Assembly (NCBI GenBank): GCA_035222895.1
Contig: JAVYIG010002119.1
Span: 124,001 to 188,000, forward strand
From: Strongylocentrotus droebachiensis
Taxonomy: Eukaryota; Echinodermata; Echinoidea; Camarodonta; Strongylocentrotidae
Length of the DNA stretch: 64,000 nucleotides
Direction: 5' to 3'
Made by a program: the position numbers and the translations under genes. Under the pieces are notes generated by a model. The model was not told the DNA's origin. It made no database searches and worked only from the letters and a program-made list of their open reading frames with translations. Below are positions 45,386 through 57,223 of the stretch, one piece after another (position 1 is the stretch's first letter; each line of letters starts with the position of its first letter).

Positions 45386-46539
45386 ATTCATTGAGAAGTT
45401 GAGAACACACTATTATGTACTAACTGCACACCATTTATTCTGACATGTATATTGTACAAATGCCTTCTCTTTTCTCTTTTATTACTGACCCTCTCTTATG
45501 ATCGCATACTTGTGCAGTCACAGTGACAATCGAGTCAAAGTTGCGTCAAGTTTATAGTGTAGTCAAAACGTTTGTAATATTCAATTGGAAAACACTATTA
45601 TATATTATAGCACACTATTATATACTACGACAGACAATTGTACAAATGCTTTCTCTTTTCTTTTTACCGACCCTCTCTTTCCATCGCATACTCTTGCAGT
45701 CACAGTGACAATTGAGTCAAAATTGTTTAAATTCATACTGTAGTCAAAATGTTGGTAATATTCAATAGGAACACGCTATTACATACTACGGCACACCATT
45801 ATGTACTACGGCACACAATTGTACAAGTGCCTTCTCTTTTCTTTTTACCGACCTCTCTTTCGATCGCATACTCGTGCAGTCACAGTTACAATTGAGTCAA
45901 AGTTGCGTCAAATTTATACTGTAGTAAAAACATTGATAATATTTAATGAGAACACGCTATTACATACTACGGCACACTATTATGTACTACGGCACACAAT
46001 TGTACAAATGTTTTCTCTTTTACCGACCCTCTCTTTCGATCGCATACTCGTGCCCTCACAGTGACAATTGAGTCAATTTGTTTTTATTCACACTGTTGTC
46101 AAAACGTTTGTAATATTTAATGAAAACACACTATTATATACCAACGCACTCTATTATGTACTGCGGCACACAATTGTAGAAATGCCTTCTTTACTCTTTT
46201 ACCGACCCTCTCTTTCGATTACATACTCGTGCAATCACAGTGACAATTGAGTTGAAACTGTGTCATGATTAAAATATAGTACCGGTAGTCAAAACATTGG
46301 TAATATTTAATGAGAACACACTACACACTATTATGTACTGCGGCACACAATTGTACAAATGCCTTCTCTTTTCTCTTTTACCGACCCTCTCTTTCGATCG
46401 CATACTCGTGCAGTCACAGTGACAATTGAGTCAAAATTGTTTAAATTCCTTGCGAGTCTGCTGTGACTCTTTGAACCTACTGTAGCTGGAGCTCTCGCTC
46501 ACACACAGCCAGTCTTTCTAGCCCGAGCCGCCGAGAGGA

Positions 46540-48112
46540 TCATTAATCAATGTCCGTTCCATGCTGGATGCAAACAGAGACACAGTCCTGGCCCAGTTCA
46601 CACCGATGATATATTCTCGGGATAAAGAAGTTCGGGAAGATATTTTAAGGAAGATAGATGAGGTTTGATTTAATAATCATTGTCTGTTTTATGTGGGAAG
46701 CAAACAGAGACAAAGGCCTAGTTTACATGTACATTGGATATTTTTTCGAGATAAAGCAGTTTAGGAATATTTATAGGGATGATAGAGTTTTGATAGAGGA
46801 GAGAAGGGGTTTGATTAATCAATATCCGTTTTATGTGGGAAGTGAACAGAGACATAGCCTGGCCCAGTTTACACTAAGGATATACACTGTAATCTCGTGA
46901 TTAATAAGTTCGGGAAGATTATTACAAGGATGATAGAGCTTGGAAGATAGAAGAGGTTTGATTAATAATCAATGTCTGTTTTATGCTGGGTGCAAACAGA
47001 GACACAGTGCCCAGTTTACATTGGATATATTCTTGAGATAAATAAGTTCCGGAGATTATTTAGGATGAGAGAGTTTTGATAGAGGAGGCAGTATTAATCA
47101 ATGTCAATTCTACAAGTATTTGGAATTGAATAGAGACACAAGGACCAGTTCACATTCACACTAAGGATATATTCGAGAGATAAAGTTCAAGAGATTATTT
47201 AGGGATGCTAGAGCTTGGAGGATAGATGAGGTTTGATTAATCAATGTCTGTTCTATGCTGGAAGCAAACAGAGACACAGTCCTGGCCCAGTTTACACTAA
47301 GGATATATTCTTGTGATACCGGTAAATAAGTTCGGGAATATTTGTAGGAATTATATAGCTTGGAATAAGTTCAGGAATATTTATAGGGATGAAAGAGTTT
47401 TAATAGAGTATAGTAGCAGCAGTATTAATCAATGTCCGTTCTACAAGTATTTGGGAGGTGAAGAGAGACACAGCGACCAGTTTACATTGGATATATTTCC
47501 GAGATAAAGAACTTTGAGAATATTTATAGGGACAGGGCCCAGTTCACATTTAGTATATATTCTCGAGATAAATAAGTTCAGGAAGATTTTAAAGGATGAT
47601 AGAGGATAGAAGCGGTATTATTAATCAATGTCTGTTTTATGTTGGAAGCAAACAGAGACACAGGGCCCAGTTTACATTTAGTATATATTCTCGAGATAAA
47701 TAAGTTCGGGACAATTTTTTAGGATAATAGAGCCAAGAGGAGAGAAGAGGCTTTAATAATCATAACCAATGGCCATTCTACAAGTATGCAGAAAGCAAAC
47801 AGAGTCGGACACAAGGCTCGATTTGCTTTTAGTACCGATAGTTCTTCTTGATGATTGATAATGAATAACTTTGTGATATTTTTTTTTATGGTAGAGCCCA
47901 GATATACTGTGGAAGTGTTATTAGTAATGGATGTAACTTGTTCTACAGGTGTATATGTGTGTAGGTGGGGAGAAAAGGGAGGCACGAACCCCTCTCTACA
48001 TTTGATAATATTTTGTTTGGATGATCAAGTTTGCGATCATATTTAAGGATGATACAGCTGAGAGGAAAGATGAGGTCTGATTAATCAATGTCTGAACAGA
48101 GACGCAAGACCC
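46540..48112. repeat. Tandem array, about 130-200-bp units, ~10 copies
   Basis: TTGATTAATCAATGTCTGTT (or near variants) recurs at about 46,549, 46,679, 46,821, 46,971, 47,100, 47,243, 47,431, 47,627, 47,768 and 48,090. Each is followed by GGAAGCAAACAGAGACACAG, CCCAGTTTACA..TAGTATATATTCTCGAGATAAA and TAAGTTCGGGA. Units vary in length and are more diverged than the 179-bp array beside them. Confidence 0.85.
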
Positions 48113-48114
48113 AA

Positions 48115-48478
48115 TCAGCCAATTTTCGTAAAGTAAACAAATTTATGCATACATGTGGATGTCTTTGTGAAGCGCCTCATATGGATTATTTCATTCTTGT
48201 GCTATAAATAAATATATCTCAAAAGTTAGAATTCAAATTGCACATATAATGTGTTGCTAGGTACATATAGGAGAAATATTGTCCTTATAATATTATAGCG
48301 AACTTGATGGACATTGATTAATACTGCCTCTTCCTAACAGCAAGTAATACCTATGCAATTTGCATTCTGGCTATTGAAATACAATTATCTGTAACAGGTC
48401 AATGGAATAATTTGTATTTTTGTATCCTATCCAGGCATTTATTTGGTTACATTTACATTATGAAAACGGCCTATTTTT
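48115..48478. mobile_element. Fold-back element, copy 2
   Basis: A diverged relative of the 44,802 element: it ends TTACATTATGAAAACGGCCTATT and contains GTGTTGCTAGGTAC..ATAGGAGAAATATTGTCCT and ATTGAAATACAATTATCTGTAACAG in matching order. The left end (CCAATTTTCGTAAAG) is less well preserved. Confidence 0.6.
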
Positions 48479-48479
48479 A

Positions 48480-49520
48480 TTTGGTTATTTTCTGGATGAT
48501 TAGGTTTAGGTAAAAATTCCATTTTCAAAGATATCTTTTAGAAGAATATAACTGAATTATTTGTACATTGTTAGTTTTCCGTCATATTAACTGCACGTAA
48601 AGAATGGATTTTTTGTCAGTCATGAAGGTTGAATTTTCAATGAGACCTTAATGAGAATGGGGCATGTTTTCACTTTTGTTTAATTTGTCCCCTCTCTGAA
48701 GTTCACTTTCACGTTTCGTAACAGGTTTCTAATGCAGCCACTCCACTCAAACAAAGCGTGAAATTCAATCAATAGACTCAATTCAGCTGTATATAGTGAT
48801 AAAGTTCATAAGCTTGGACCATTAAAGTATTGGGATGTATTGATCAAAATTTCATTTCATTAGTTCATCATGCTATGTATGTAGTGGTGTAGATAGTAAT
48901 TTGTATTATTCATGGGGGGGGGGGGGGGCGGGGAAGCCTCACAAGTTGCGGTCACAGGTGTTTCAGAGAGGAATTTCGGTATTAAAACTTGTATTATGAT
49001 CAAGAGTTTCTTCTTTTCAGCAAACAAAAAAAAGCTGTTTAATGAAGAGAAAGTTTGGTATTGAATGGTACATTTGTGACCAGGTACATGTACCACAAAA
49101 CTAACAACAAGTGTAAATGCTTGCTGTCAAAACATAGGATTTAAACGCAGATACCCTAACATACAGAGTGAAATGATGTGATAATTGCTTCCCTCTGAAA
49201 AGGTTTGGCAAACACTGTCAAATGACCTACATGCACAGAAGTGCCTCATCGGTTCAAATATTGATCTGTTGTAATTAATGCAGTGATGATCTGAAGATCT
49301 GAGTGGAAGTGCTTAAGAGAAAGTGCTTGAAGTATTAATTTGTCACTATGTCGAAATGTGTACTTAACATGTACAGAATATGTACCTGTAGTTATTTTGT
49401 AATGTATAATTGTGATGTGTGGTGTGGAAGTGTCCTGTTGAAGTTCGTATTTTGCCTTGAAGTTGCCGCATTATCCTTGTTGGTAAACTTGAACGTTAAG
49501 CCCGTATTTCATTTTTCACC
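48480..49520. other. Spacer with one poly-G run
   Basis: No gene recognised. A 15-base G run lies near 48,915-48,929. Confidence 0.4.
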
Positions 49521-49524
49521 TACA

Positions 49525-50065
49525 GCTTTACCACCACCATCTTCTCATTATCAATATCACATCGCCACCCATCACCACCACAATCACCTCCACAATTACC
49601 TCCACTATCACCACCATTTTACCACTACCATCAGCACTACCATCACCAACACCATGACCACCACTCACCATCACCATCACTGACGCCACCACCAGCTTTC
49701 ATCTTTTATGTCCTAATCATCGATATTCCTCATCATTATTGAAATTAGCCATAATGTCCATTCCCTCCACCACAATTACTTTCATCGTGATCATGATCAC
49801 CCTGATCTGTATCGCAGTTATCACAGTAATTTCCTCTACCACCATTATATCATCATCGTCATCATCACCCTCATCATCCACATGATCATCGTAATCATCA
49901 TCATTCTCATCATCATCATCATCATCATCATCTTCATCCTAATCACCCTCTTTATCATCCTAATCCTCCTCCTCCTCCTCATCCTCACCATCATCATCAT
50001 CATCCTCACCATCATCCTCATTTTCATCATCCTCATCCCATTCTCATTGTCATCTTCTCCTTCTT
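49525..50065. repeat. (CAC/CAT)n trinucleotide tract
   Basis: Runs of ACC, CAT and ATC with interruptions; the repetitive Met-rich or Ile-rich frames on either strand are artefacts. Confidence 0.9.
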
Positions 50066-50069
50066 AACC

Positions 50070-51258
50070 ATCGTCATTAACATTAATTTCCAAGATCACC
50101 ACCATCAATACTTAAACTGTCACTTGCTCTTCCATCTCATCATTCCGCCACCTCCACTGCTACCACCACCACCCTCATCACCACCACCCTCATCGTCAGA
50201 GACCTATCCATCATCTCATCAATCAAGTAATGTCCCTGTCTTGCTCCAATACCTCTACCACCAATCTCTGACTCTCTCTCTTAACCCCAACATTGATAGC
50301 ACGTACAATAGCTCATCTCTCTTTCGCTCTCACTCTCTTTCTCACCTCTCTTTTTCTCAAAAACCCATCATTGATTAACGCTCACAATACCTCAACCACA
50401 AGCACCCTTCCTCCCTCCCTCCCTCTCTTCCTATCTTTCTCTCTTTCTCTCCTTCCAAATCCCCAACATTGATCAATTATTACAATAATCAACCACCAAT
50501 CTCCCCCTCTCCCTCCCTCCCCCTCCCCCATCCTCCCCCATCCCCCATCCTCCCCCATCCCTCCCTCCCTCTCCCCTCCCCCATCCCCCATCCCTCCCTC
50601 CCTCCCTCCCCCCTCCCCCCATCCCTCCATCCCTCCCTCCCTCCCCAATCCCTCCCTCTCTCTCTCTTTTCAAATCTTAACATTGATCAACGCATAAAAA
50701 GCCTCAACCACAAGCATCCTCCCTCTCTTCCTCTCCCTCTTCCTCCCTCTCTTCCTCCCTCTCTTCCTCCCTCTCTTCCTCCCTCTCACTCTCAAAACCC
50801 CCACATCAATAAACTCTTACAATACATCAACCACCAATCTTCCTCTCTCCCTCCCCCTCCCCCTCTCTCTCTCTCTCTCTCAAAACCCTAACATTGATCA
50901 ACCCACACAATACCCCAACCACAAGCACCCTTCCTTCCTTCCTCCCTTCCTCCCTTCCTCTCCCTCAAAAACCCCCACATCAATAAACTCTTGCAATACG
51001 TCAACCACCAATCTCCCTCTCCCCCTCCCCCCCTCTCTCTCTTTCTCTCTCTTCAAAACCTAACACTGATCAACCACAAGCATCCTTCCTTCCTTCCTTC
51101 CTCCCTCCCTCCCTCCCTCCCTCCCTCCCTTCCTCTCTTCCTCTCCTCAAAACCCCCATGTTTCATCGATAAACTCTTACCACCAATCTTCCTCTCTCCA
51201 TCCCCATCTCTCTCTCTCCCTCTTTCCTACCCCCTCCCCCTACCCCCTCCCCCTCCAA
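50070..51258. repeat. CT-rich higher-order satellite
   Basis: C/T blocks (CCCTCCCTCCCT, CCCCATCC, CTCTCTCTCT) alternate with a short non-CT core. Core variants ACATTGATCAACGCA, ACAATACCTCAACCACAAGCA and CCCCCACATCAATAAACTCT recur about eight times at 70-150-bp spacing. It is therefore a composite satellite rather than a plain microsatellite. Confidence 0.85.
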
Positions 51259-51261
51259 ACA

Positions 51262-51655
51262 TTGATCAACGCATACATACAACGATTGCTTGGGAAGCCT
51301 CACCTGTCACTGTCATCTGCCCTGCTTATTCACGACGGACGAGGACGACGGCATATCAACACACCTCATTTTTTCCTCTCACTCTCGGTCTCTCCCCTCA
51401 CTCACACACGTGTGAGCCTAAACACATTCCCATACAGATGCCTGCATTAGTCCGTGGGTGCCTTGCACGGCGTCCCGCGGTCACAGCCGAGTGTATGTGT
51501 GATGGTGAGGCAGGCAGTCGGTCGCACATATTTTGTATGCGGTGCATGCCCGATTAGTGTGTACATACTGTTATATCTATCTCTCCCGGCCCAGGAGCTA
51601 GGAGCTGAGAATGGAAGACGGGCAGCCCGAGATGGAGGTGGAGACGGTCGGGGGT
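51262..51655. other. Unique island between CT and GA tracts
   Basis: About 390 bp of complex, GC-richer sequence (for example TTGCACGGCGTCCCGCGGTC and GGTCGCACATATTTTGTATG) separates the CT satellite from a GA tract. Plus-strand frames run through parts of it, but none has a motif or convincing boundaries. It could be a regulatory element or untranslated exon. Confidence 0.3.
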
Positions 51656-51755
51656 TAGAGGAGAGAGAGAGGGAGAGGATGAGGATGGAGTGAAATGAGA
51701 AGCTTTTGAAGATACAGAATCAGGAGAAAAGAAAGAAAAGATGGAAGAAAGAGAA

Positions 51756-51786
<31 letters not shown>

Positions 51787-51875
51787 TACTGTGAAACAAG
51801 AGAAAGTGAAAATGAAACGGGAGAAAGAGATAGAGAGAGAGGGAAGGAGGGGGGGGGGGGAGTAAACATTCAAAT

Positions 51876-51919
<44 letters not shown>

Positions 51920-52075
51920 ACTGTGAGACAGGAGAAATAATGAACCAAGGGAAGAGAGAGAGATAAACAATGAAACAGACAGGAGAAATAAATTAGAGAG
52001 AGAGAGAGAGAGAGAAAGAGAAAATAAGAGTTAAAGTATCACAGAGAGAGAGAGAGAATGAAGTGAAAAAATGAC
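51656..52075. repeat. (GA)n-rich tract
   Basis: Long GAGAGA runs with a loosely repeated GAAACAGGAGAAA unit. The Ser/Leu-rich minus frames are artefacts. Confidence 0.9.
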
Positions 52076-52346
52076 GAGAAATGAAGATCAGATGAAGATG
52101 GTGATTCAAAGTTATCCAAAGCCTGTATAACAGTTGCTGTGTGCCCAGCAGAAGTTCACAAGAACGAACAGACCTTGAATGCCCAGTGCATTCTATAAAT
52201 ATATATAGACCTCCAGTGTACTACAGTACACATTTTAAATATTGTATCTATTCATCATTGACGGTGCATATTTTGGTATGTCTTTGTTCAAGATAATTGA
52301 AACTTTTATCACCGAGAAGTTCCAAGAATACAGTTCTTAGTCCTTT

Positions 52347-53530
52347 CATTACAAAACTGAAATATAATGAATTTAACAAAGATATTGTGTTTGTGCAATT
52401 GCCCTGAGCAGATCACAAATTGTTCAAAGCGCAGAATCTATGCAGTGCTGATACAGTGTATAATAGCTGAAGAGCTTAACTGTACATGATGATATTTTAT
52501 TATAATTTTATTATTTTTTATAGGAGAGAGAGAGCTGTCAAATGTAGAAATCATTGCAAAACTGAAATGGAATGAATTTAACAAAGCATTGTGTTTGTGC
52601 ACTTTTCCTGAGCAAATTGCTCGAAGTGCAGAATCTAGTCAGTGTTGATACAGTGTATAGTACAGGTGTAGCTGAAGAGCTTAGATGATATTTATTATAA
52701 TTTTATTATTTTTTTATAGGAGAGAGAGAGCTGTCAAATGTAGAAATCATTGCAAAACTGAAATGGAATGAATTTAACAAAGATATTGTGTTTGTGCACT
52801 TGCCCTGAGCAGATCACAAATTGTTCAAAGCGAAGAATCTATGCAGTGCTGATACAGTGTATAATAGCTGAACAGCTTACTGTACATGATGATATTTTAT
52901 TATAATTTTATTATTTTTTATAGGAGAGAGAGAGCTGTCAAATGTAGAAATCCTTGCATAACTGAAATGGAATGAATTTAACAAAAGAGATTATGTTTGT
53001 GCACTTCTCCTGAGCAAATTGCTCGAAGTGCAGAATCTATGCATTGCTGATACAGTGTATAATAGCTGAGGAAGTTGCAGGATGGTATTTTATTATAACT
53101 TTATTATTTTTTATAGGAGAGAGAGAGCTGTCAAATGTAGAAATCATTGCAAAACTGAAATGGAATGAATTTAACAAAGCATTGTGTTTGTGCACTTTTC
53201 CTGAGCAAATTGCTTGAAGTGCAGAATCTAGTCAGTGGTTATACAGTGTATAATAGCTGAAGAGCTTTACTGTGCATGTGATATTTTATTATAATTTTAT
53301 TATTTTGTTATAGTAGAGAGAGCTTGCAAATGTAGAAATCATTGCAAAACTGAAATGGAATTTAACAAAGATATTGTGTTTGTGCACATCCCCTGATCAT
53401 ATCGCGAATTGTTCAAAGCACAGAATCTATGCAGTGCTGATACACTGTATACTGTATTGTAGCTGAAGAACTTGCATGATATCTTATTATAATTGTATTA
53501 TTTGTTATAGGAGAGAGAGAGAGAGCTGGC
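52347..53530. repeat. Tandem array, about 195-204-bp units, six copies
   Basis: AAAACTGAAAT(G/A)(G/T)AATGAATTTAACAAAG-type text recurs at about 52,353, 52,557, 52,754, 52,957, 53,151 and 53,346. Each unit also has GCACTT..CCTGAGCA.AT, GCAGAATCTA, GATACAGTGTATAATAGCTG, TTTTATTATAATTTTATTAT and TTATAGGAGAGAGAGAGCTG. Units are highly similar, so the array is fairly young. Confidence 0.92.
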
Positions 53531-53544
53531 AAATGTAGAAATCA

Positions 53545-53800
53545 ATTCTCGGCATGGCTTCATGAAGTATTAGGCTCGGTGCACCTTGCTGGCTTGACCT
53601 TATCCAATATGCAGGCAGGCATGAATAATTCATGAGGAAGGGATTGATTCCCCTGGCCATCTGATGAATAATTCATGAGCAGTGAGCCCCCCTTGGGCTT
53701 GTGAATATATGACACGGAGTGACGGTGAAAAATGAGGGGAAAACTTGGATATGAGGGAGTCTTGCAAGTTGCAGAATATAGGCTGACGATTCTGGAGAAT
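53545..53800. promoter_or_regulatory. Complex unique segment with a repeated AT motif
   Basis: Non-repetitive sequence of mixed composition right after the 200-bp array. TGAATAATTCATGAG occurs identically at 53,622-53,636 and 53,665-53,679, 43 bp apart. The core is a near-palindrome of the type bound by POU/homeodomain dimers. No reading frame of interest. A regulatory role is inference. Confidence 0.3.
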
Positions 53801-53817
53801 AATGCAAGGAGATGCTG

Positions 53818-53938
53818 AGATGGTGAGAGGGAGAGAGAGAGAAAGAGAGAGAGAGAAAGAAAGAGAGAGATAGAGAGAGAAAGTGAGGGAGGTTGGGGGG
53901 GGGGGGGGGGAGAGAGATTAGCGGGGGGGGGGGGGGAT
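53818..53938. repeat. (GA)n and poly-G tracts
   Basis: GAGA repeats followed by two long G runs (about 53,896-53,910 and 53,923-53,936). A further GA run lies at 54,064-54,088. Confidence 0.9.
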
Positions 53939-54938
53939 AAAAAGATGGTCAGACGATGCGTTTGACCAAGGAGTATTAAACTGAATAAAGACAGTTTGAA
54001 TTGAGAATGCAGCTTAATTATGTTACATGTATCTGTTCAAAACTTCAAATAGAAAGGGAATGCGAGGGAGAGAGAGAGAGAGAGAGAGGAAGGGGGAGGA
54101 ATGGGGCGGGGTGGGAGAAAGGAGGTACATGTACATGTAGGCTGATAAACAGAAAGGCAGACTTATAGAAAGTGCACAAGAGTCACTGTGATAAGATACA
54201 TGTATATCATTGGCAACATTTGAATACAATTCTGTACCCTTTCTCAGAACTCAATTTCTGTTAAAAATGGATGACGATTTTAACCTTGAATCGTAGCGTT
54301 AGAGGAAACAACGGAATATATTATGTGATAAGATATATGATAATATCAACGGCAGCATTTGAATATGGACAATGATTTTTCCTTGAATCGTTGCGTTGGC
54401 AGACATAAACCTACATCTAATGTGAATTATTGGCTACATTTTTTTAGAGCCAGAACTGCATAACTTTTAAAACAGAGTAATAACCCTTCTGGCTCTCAAC
54501 AGAAGATTTGTTAAAAAAAAAAATCATATTCTTTCTTGAAAATAGAAATGTCCTTTTAAAACAGACAATATATATTTATGTACATATTGAACTTTACTTT
54601 TGATCTTCATCCCATTTGGTTTTTAATCCAGTGTCTCATTAAAGCGGACAACCATTACAACTCCAATCGTAGTGTTTAATAGCGGAAATAAGAAACAAAA
54701 TAAAATTGAGTGTTATTTCTCGTAAGCCAGATTTCTCTTTAAATAGATGGTGATTTTACCTTGAATCTTAGCGGTTAGCGGAAACGACCAAACAAGGAAT
54801 GTGAGAAGATGTATCGCTTGACCTCGGGAGGTCAACTAATACTTCCTCATGACTTCCTTTTTTTACACAAGAATGAAATCTTTTGATAAGCATGTAATCA
54901 CATCCAATCAAATATAGCGCTGGTCACTCGATACTCTA

Positions 54939-55447
54939 CAGGGCGTATCATAATAAAGGATATTGAAGTTTAATGACGATTTATATGAAAACTACTGATT
55001 TCATAATCAAGCATTTTATGTCTGTTGTAAAGGACAGAATGTCCTCTTTTTAATGACACCCCGATCATACTACTACTGTCACAGTTGACTGAATAACAAA
55101 GCATTGCTGTCCACCATGTGAAAGGTGCACTGTGACAAGTTAGCATTCACAGATAAATTATAAAGATTAGTGCTTGTGTCAGCCCAGACATATTGAAATG
55201 CTGAACAATGAGTGGATTATGTGTCTAAGAAGGAAATATTATCAAACTTGGCACAGTGCACCTTTCACATGGTGGACAGCAATGCTTTGTTATTCAGTCA
55301 ACTGTGACAGTAGTAGTATGATCGGGGTGTCATTAAAAAGAGGACATTCTGTCCTTTACAACAGACATAAAATGCTTGATTATGAAATCAGTAATTTTCA
55401 TATAAATCGTCATTAAACTTCAATATCCTTTATTATGATACGCCCTG
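54939..55447. mobile_element. Mariner-type fold-back MITE, 196-bp arms
   Basis: The left arm (54,939-55,134) and right arm (55,252-55,447) are nearly perfect inverse copies of 196 bp around a 117-bp loop. The outer ends are CAGGGCGTATCATAATAAAG and its inverse, and TA flanks both sides (54,937-54,938; 55,448-55,449). CAGGG-type ends with a TA target are typical of Tc1/mariner (IS630) transposons. No transposase is present. The high arm identity suggests recent insertion. The 80-codon frame across it is not a gene. Confidence 0.92.
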
Positions 55448-55449
55448 TA

Positions 55450-56006
55450 TATCAATTAATTTACAAATTTCTACCATTTTATCTTTGTCAGATATGAGCC
55501 ATTGTCCATATCAGTATTGACTTATTGTGCTTATTTCATGGTATACTTATGACTATTCTTTAAATGTTCTTTACTGTTATTAATCCCATATTGTTTTTAA
55601 TCAAGATGTGAGTTGGTCTAGAGTATTTTCACTTGGTCAGCTCTCTGTCTTCGCCTACTAACTTGCTCAGACGGATCCTTGTTTGAAACAGTCGCGTCTG
55701 TTGGATGATAATGTTAAATGCCGGTCCCCAGACGTAAATATTAATTTTTGATTGTTACACGTTTTACAAACCCAATTTACACACAATGCAGTGTTTTTAA
55801 TTTCTCATCATTCTTGACAACCTGAAAGCTTGTCTCAGGCTTGCCCATCATAGCAACAAATGATGTATGCCGACTGGATTTTGAGTATTGTAGTTCATTC
55901 ATTAATAACAGGTTAATGGAATATCTCTAGGTCCCAAGGAAAGAAACATCCATAAATTTGAAACGTTATTTCTTATTGTTCTTTTATCATTTGTATTTTT
56001 CTTCAG
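55450..56006. other. AT-rich sequence before the candidate exon
   Basis: No repeat structure recognised. The last 40 bases are a good polypyrimidine tract for the exon at 56,007. Confidence 0.4.
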
Positions 56007-56168
56007 GTCTCACGATGATGATGCACGGACATTTCCCAGTTTAGAGCAGGCTTGAATGGCCTGACGTCTCTCCCGCTTTCAAAGTAACTAACGCGAAAAG
56101 GTACATGGTGGGACTGAATAATGCTTTTCTCTGATTGGAACTATGTGGATAGGATAGAAATCATGACA
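56007..56168 (+). other. Candidate 5' exon with a coding start
   Basis: A T-rich tract ends in TTTTTCTTCAG|GTCTCACG (acceptor, 56,005-56,006), and 162 bases later ATGACA|GTAAGTATGG is a near-consensus donor (56,169). Several short upstream ATG frames terminate inside. The ATG at 56,121 follows an in-frame TGA (56,115), has A at -3, and stays open to the donor in phase 0, giving MLFSDWNYVDRIEIMT. This is what a mixed leader/start exon looks like. No other exon of the gene was recognised to the right within the window; the 22-23-kb region could supply an upstream leader. The protein family is not recognised. Confidence 0.45.
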
Positions 56169-56169
56169 G

Positions 56170-57139
56170 TAAGTATGGATTTTCAACAATGTTTTGTAAT
56201 TATTTACACACACTCATTTTTTGAAGCACTTACTCATTTTGTCTTGTTGTTTAGAGTTCTTTAGGTTTACGATTAAGGATTGTAATCCCTGTTAGACCAA
56301 TATAAAACCCTCTTTGTGAGTCCCACAAGGTACCCATTTCTTCAGGTAAATGCACTAAAGGTACTACATGTAAGATAGCTTTTGGGCAAATCAGCCTCCG
56401 ACCACCTTTTGATGTGACCCGATGCAGGTTTTGATGTATGTTGACAGAAAGTTAGAAACCCACCCAAAACTATCCGAGACTGCTTTCTCAGTAAGGTCCT
56501 TGGTAATTTATTTGGATGTGTCTCTCATTGTAACCAATCAAAAACAAGGTAATCAATTTATATTTCAAAAGGTAATTAGATGCATTCAAAAACAGGGGGA
56601 AGAAAGAGGAGGAGGAATGAAAAAGAGAAAGAACAGAAGTAAAGGAGTTTAGGTTTTGTGGGAGAGCAATCATTAAGCCAATTAATATTGTATTGAATAA
56701 AACAAATTTCTTTCATGAATTGCCCTCCCCATTCTACCAAACATACAATTGTCTTTCAAATACGAAACTAAAACTCTGCTTCTCTACAATTCCTTAACAT
56801 TCCTTTTCCGGTTTATTATTTGGTTACATTAAGAACATTCAGTAACACACACTATTTCATGAGCAGCGTCAGCACATTTACTCGCATGCGCTACATTCAA
56901 AACTATGTGCAAAGAACATCTCTACGGCTATTATGTATTTACTTAAGTTTTGATTTGTTTGTGTTTGTGTAAGCCAATGCAACATTTGGGTCCAATGTTC
57001 AGTTTTAAGTTTTTAAGTTCATGTCTGGATAAACAATTTTGTTCCATGTTTCTTTCTAATAAATTTTAAGGTCACTATTGAATGTGAACTTGACTTTTGG
57101 GGCACTAATTGCTATTAAATGTATGTGCGAAATTCATCA
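56170..57139. other. Presumed intron sequence, nothing else seen
   Basis: AT-rich, without convincing exons. A 76-codon frame at 56,422-56,652 is Lys/Arg/Gly-rich and probably chance. Confidence 0.35.
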
Positions 57140-57143
57140 TGAA

Positions 57144-57191
57144 AAGAAAGAGAGAGAGAGAGAGAGTGTGTGTGTGTGTGTGAGAGAGAGA

Positions 57192-57223
<32 letters not shown>

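Larger units (their letters stand above)
44375..46455. repeat. 179-bp satellite-like array with nested insertions
   Basis: In the regular part TGACAATTGAGTCAA or close variants recur at 45,524, 45,706, 45,886, 46,062, 46,241 and 46,420 (spacing 182, 180, 176, 179, 179). Each unit also has TTCAATAAGAACAC.CTATTA, TACTACGGCACACAATTGTA and ACCGACCCTCTCTTTCGATCGC. Older, more diverged units at 44,375-44,801 and 45,139-45,480 are interrupted by two different elements. The 60-87-codon frames over it are artefacts of the repeat. Confidence 0.9.

Noticed and set aside
45523..46250. Series of 60-87-codon frames
   Set aside because: The same frame recurs once per 179-bp satellite unit; it follows the array rather than a gene.
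49845..50067. Met/Arg-rich and Ile-rich frames
   Set aside because: Translations of an ATC/CAT trinucleotide tract.
50382..50683. Gly/Arg/Glu-rich minus-strand frames
   Set aside because: They are direct translations of the CT-rich satellite.
51554..51970. Ser/Leu-rich minus-strand frame of 138 codons
   Set aside because: Generated by GA repeats; no initiation context, motif or conserved structure.
55174..55416. 80-codon frame
   Set aside because: It lies across the loop and right arm of the mariner-type palindrome and has no transposase similarity.
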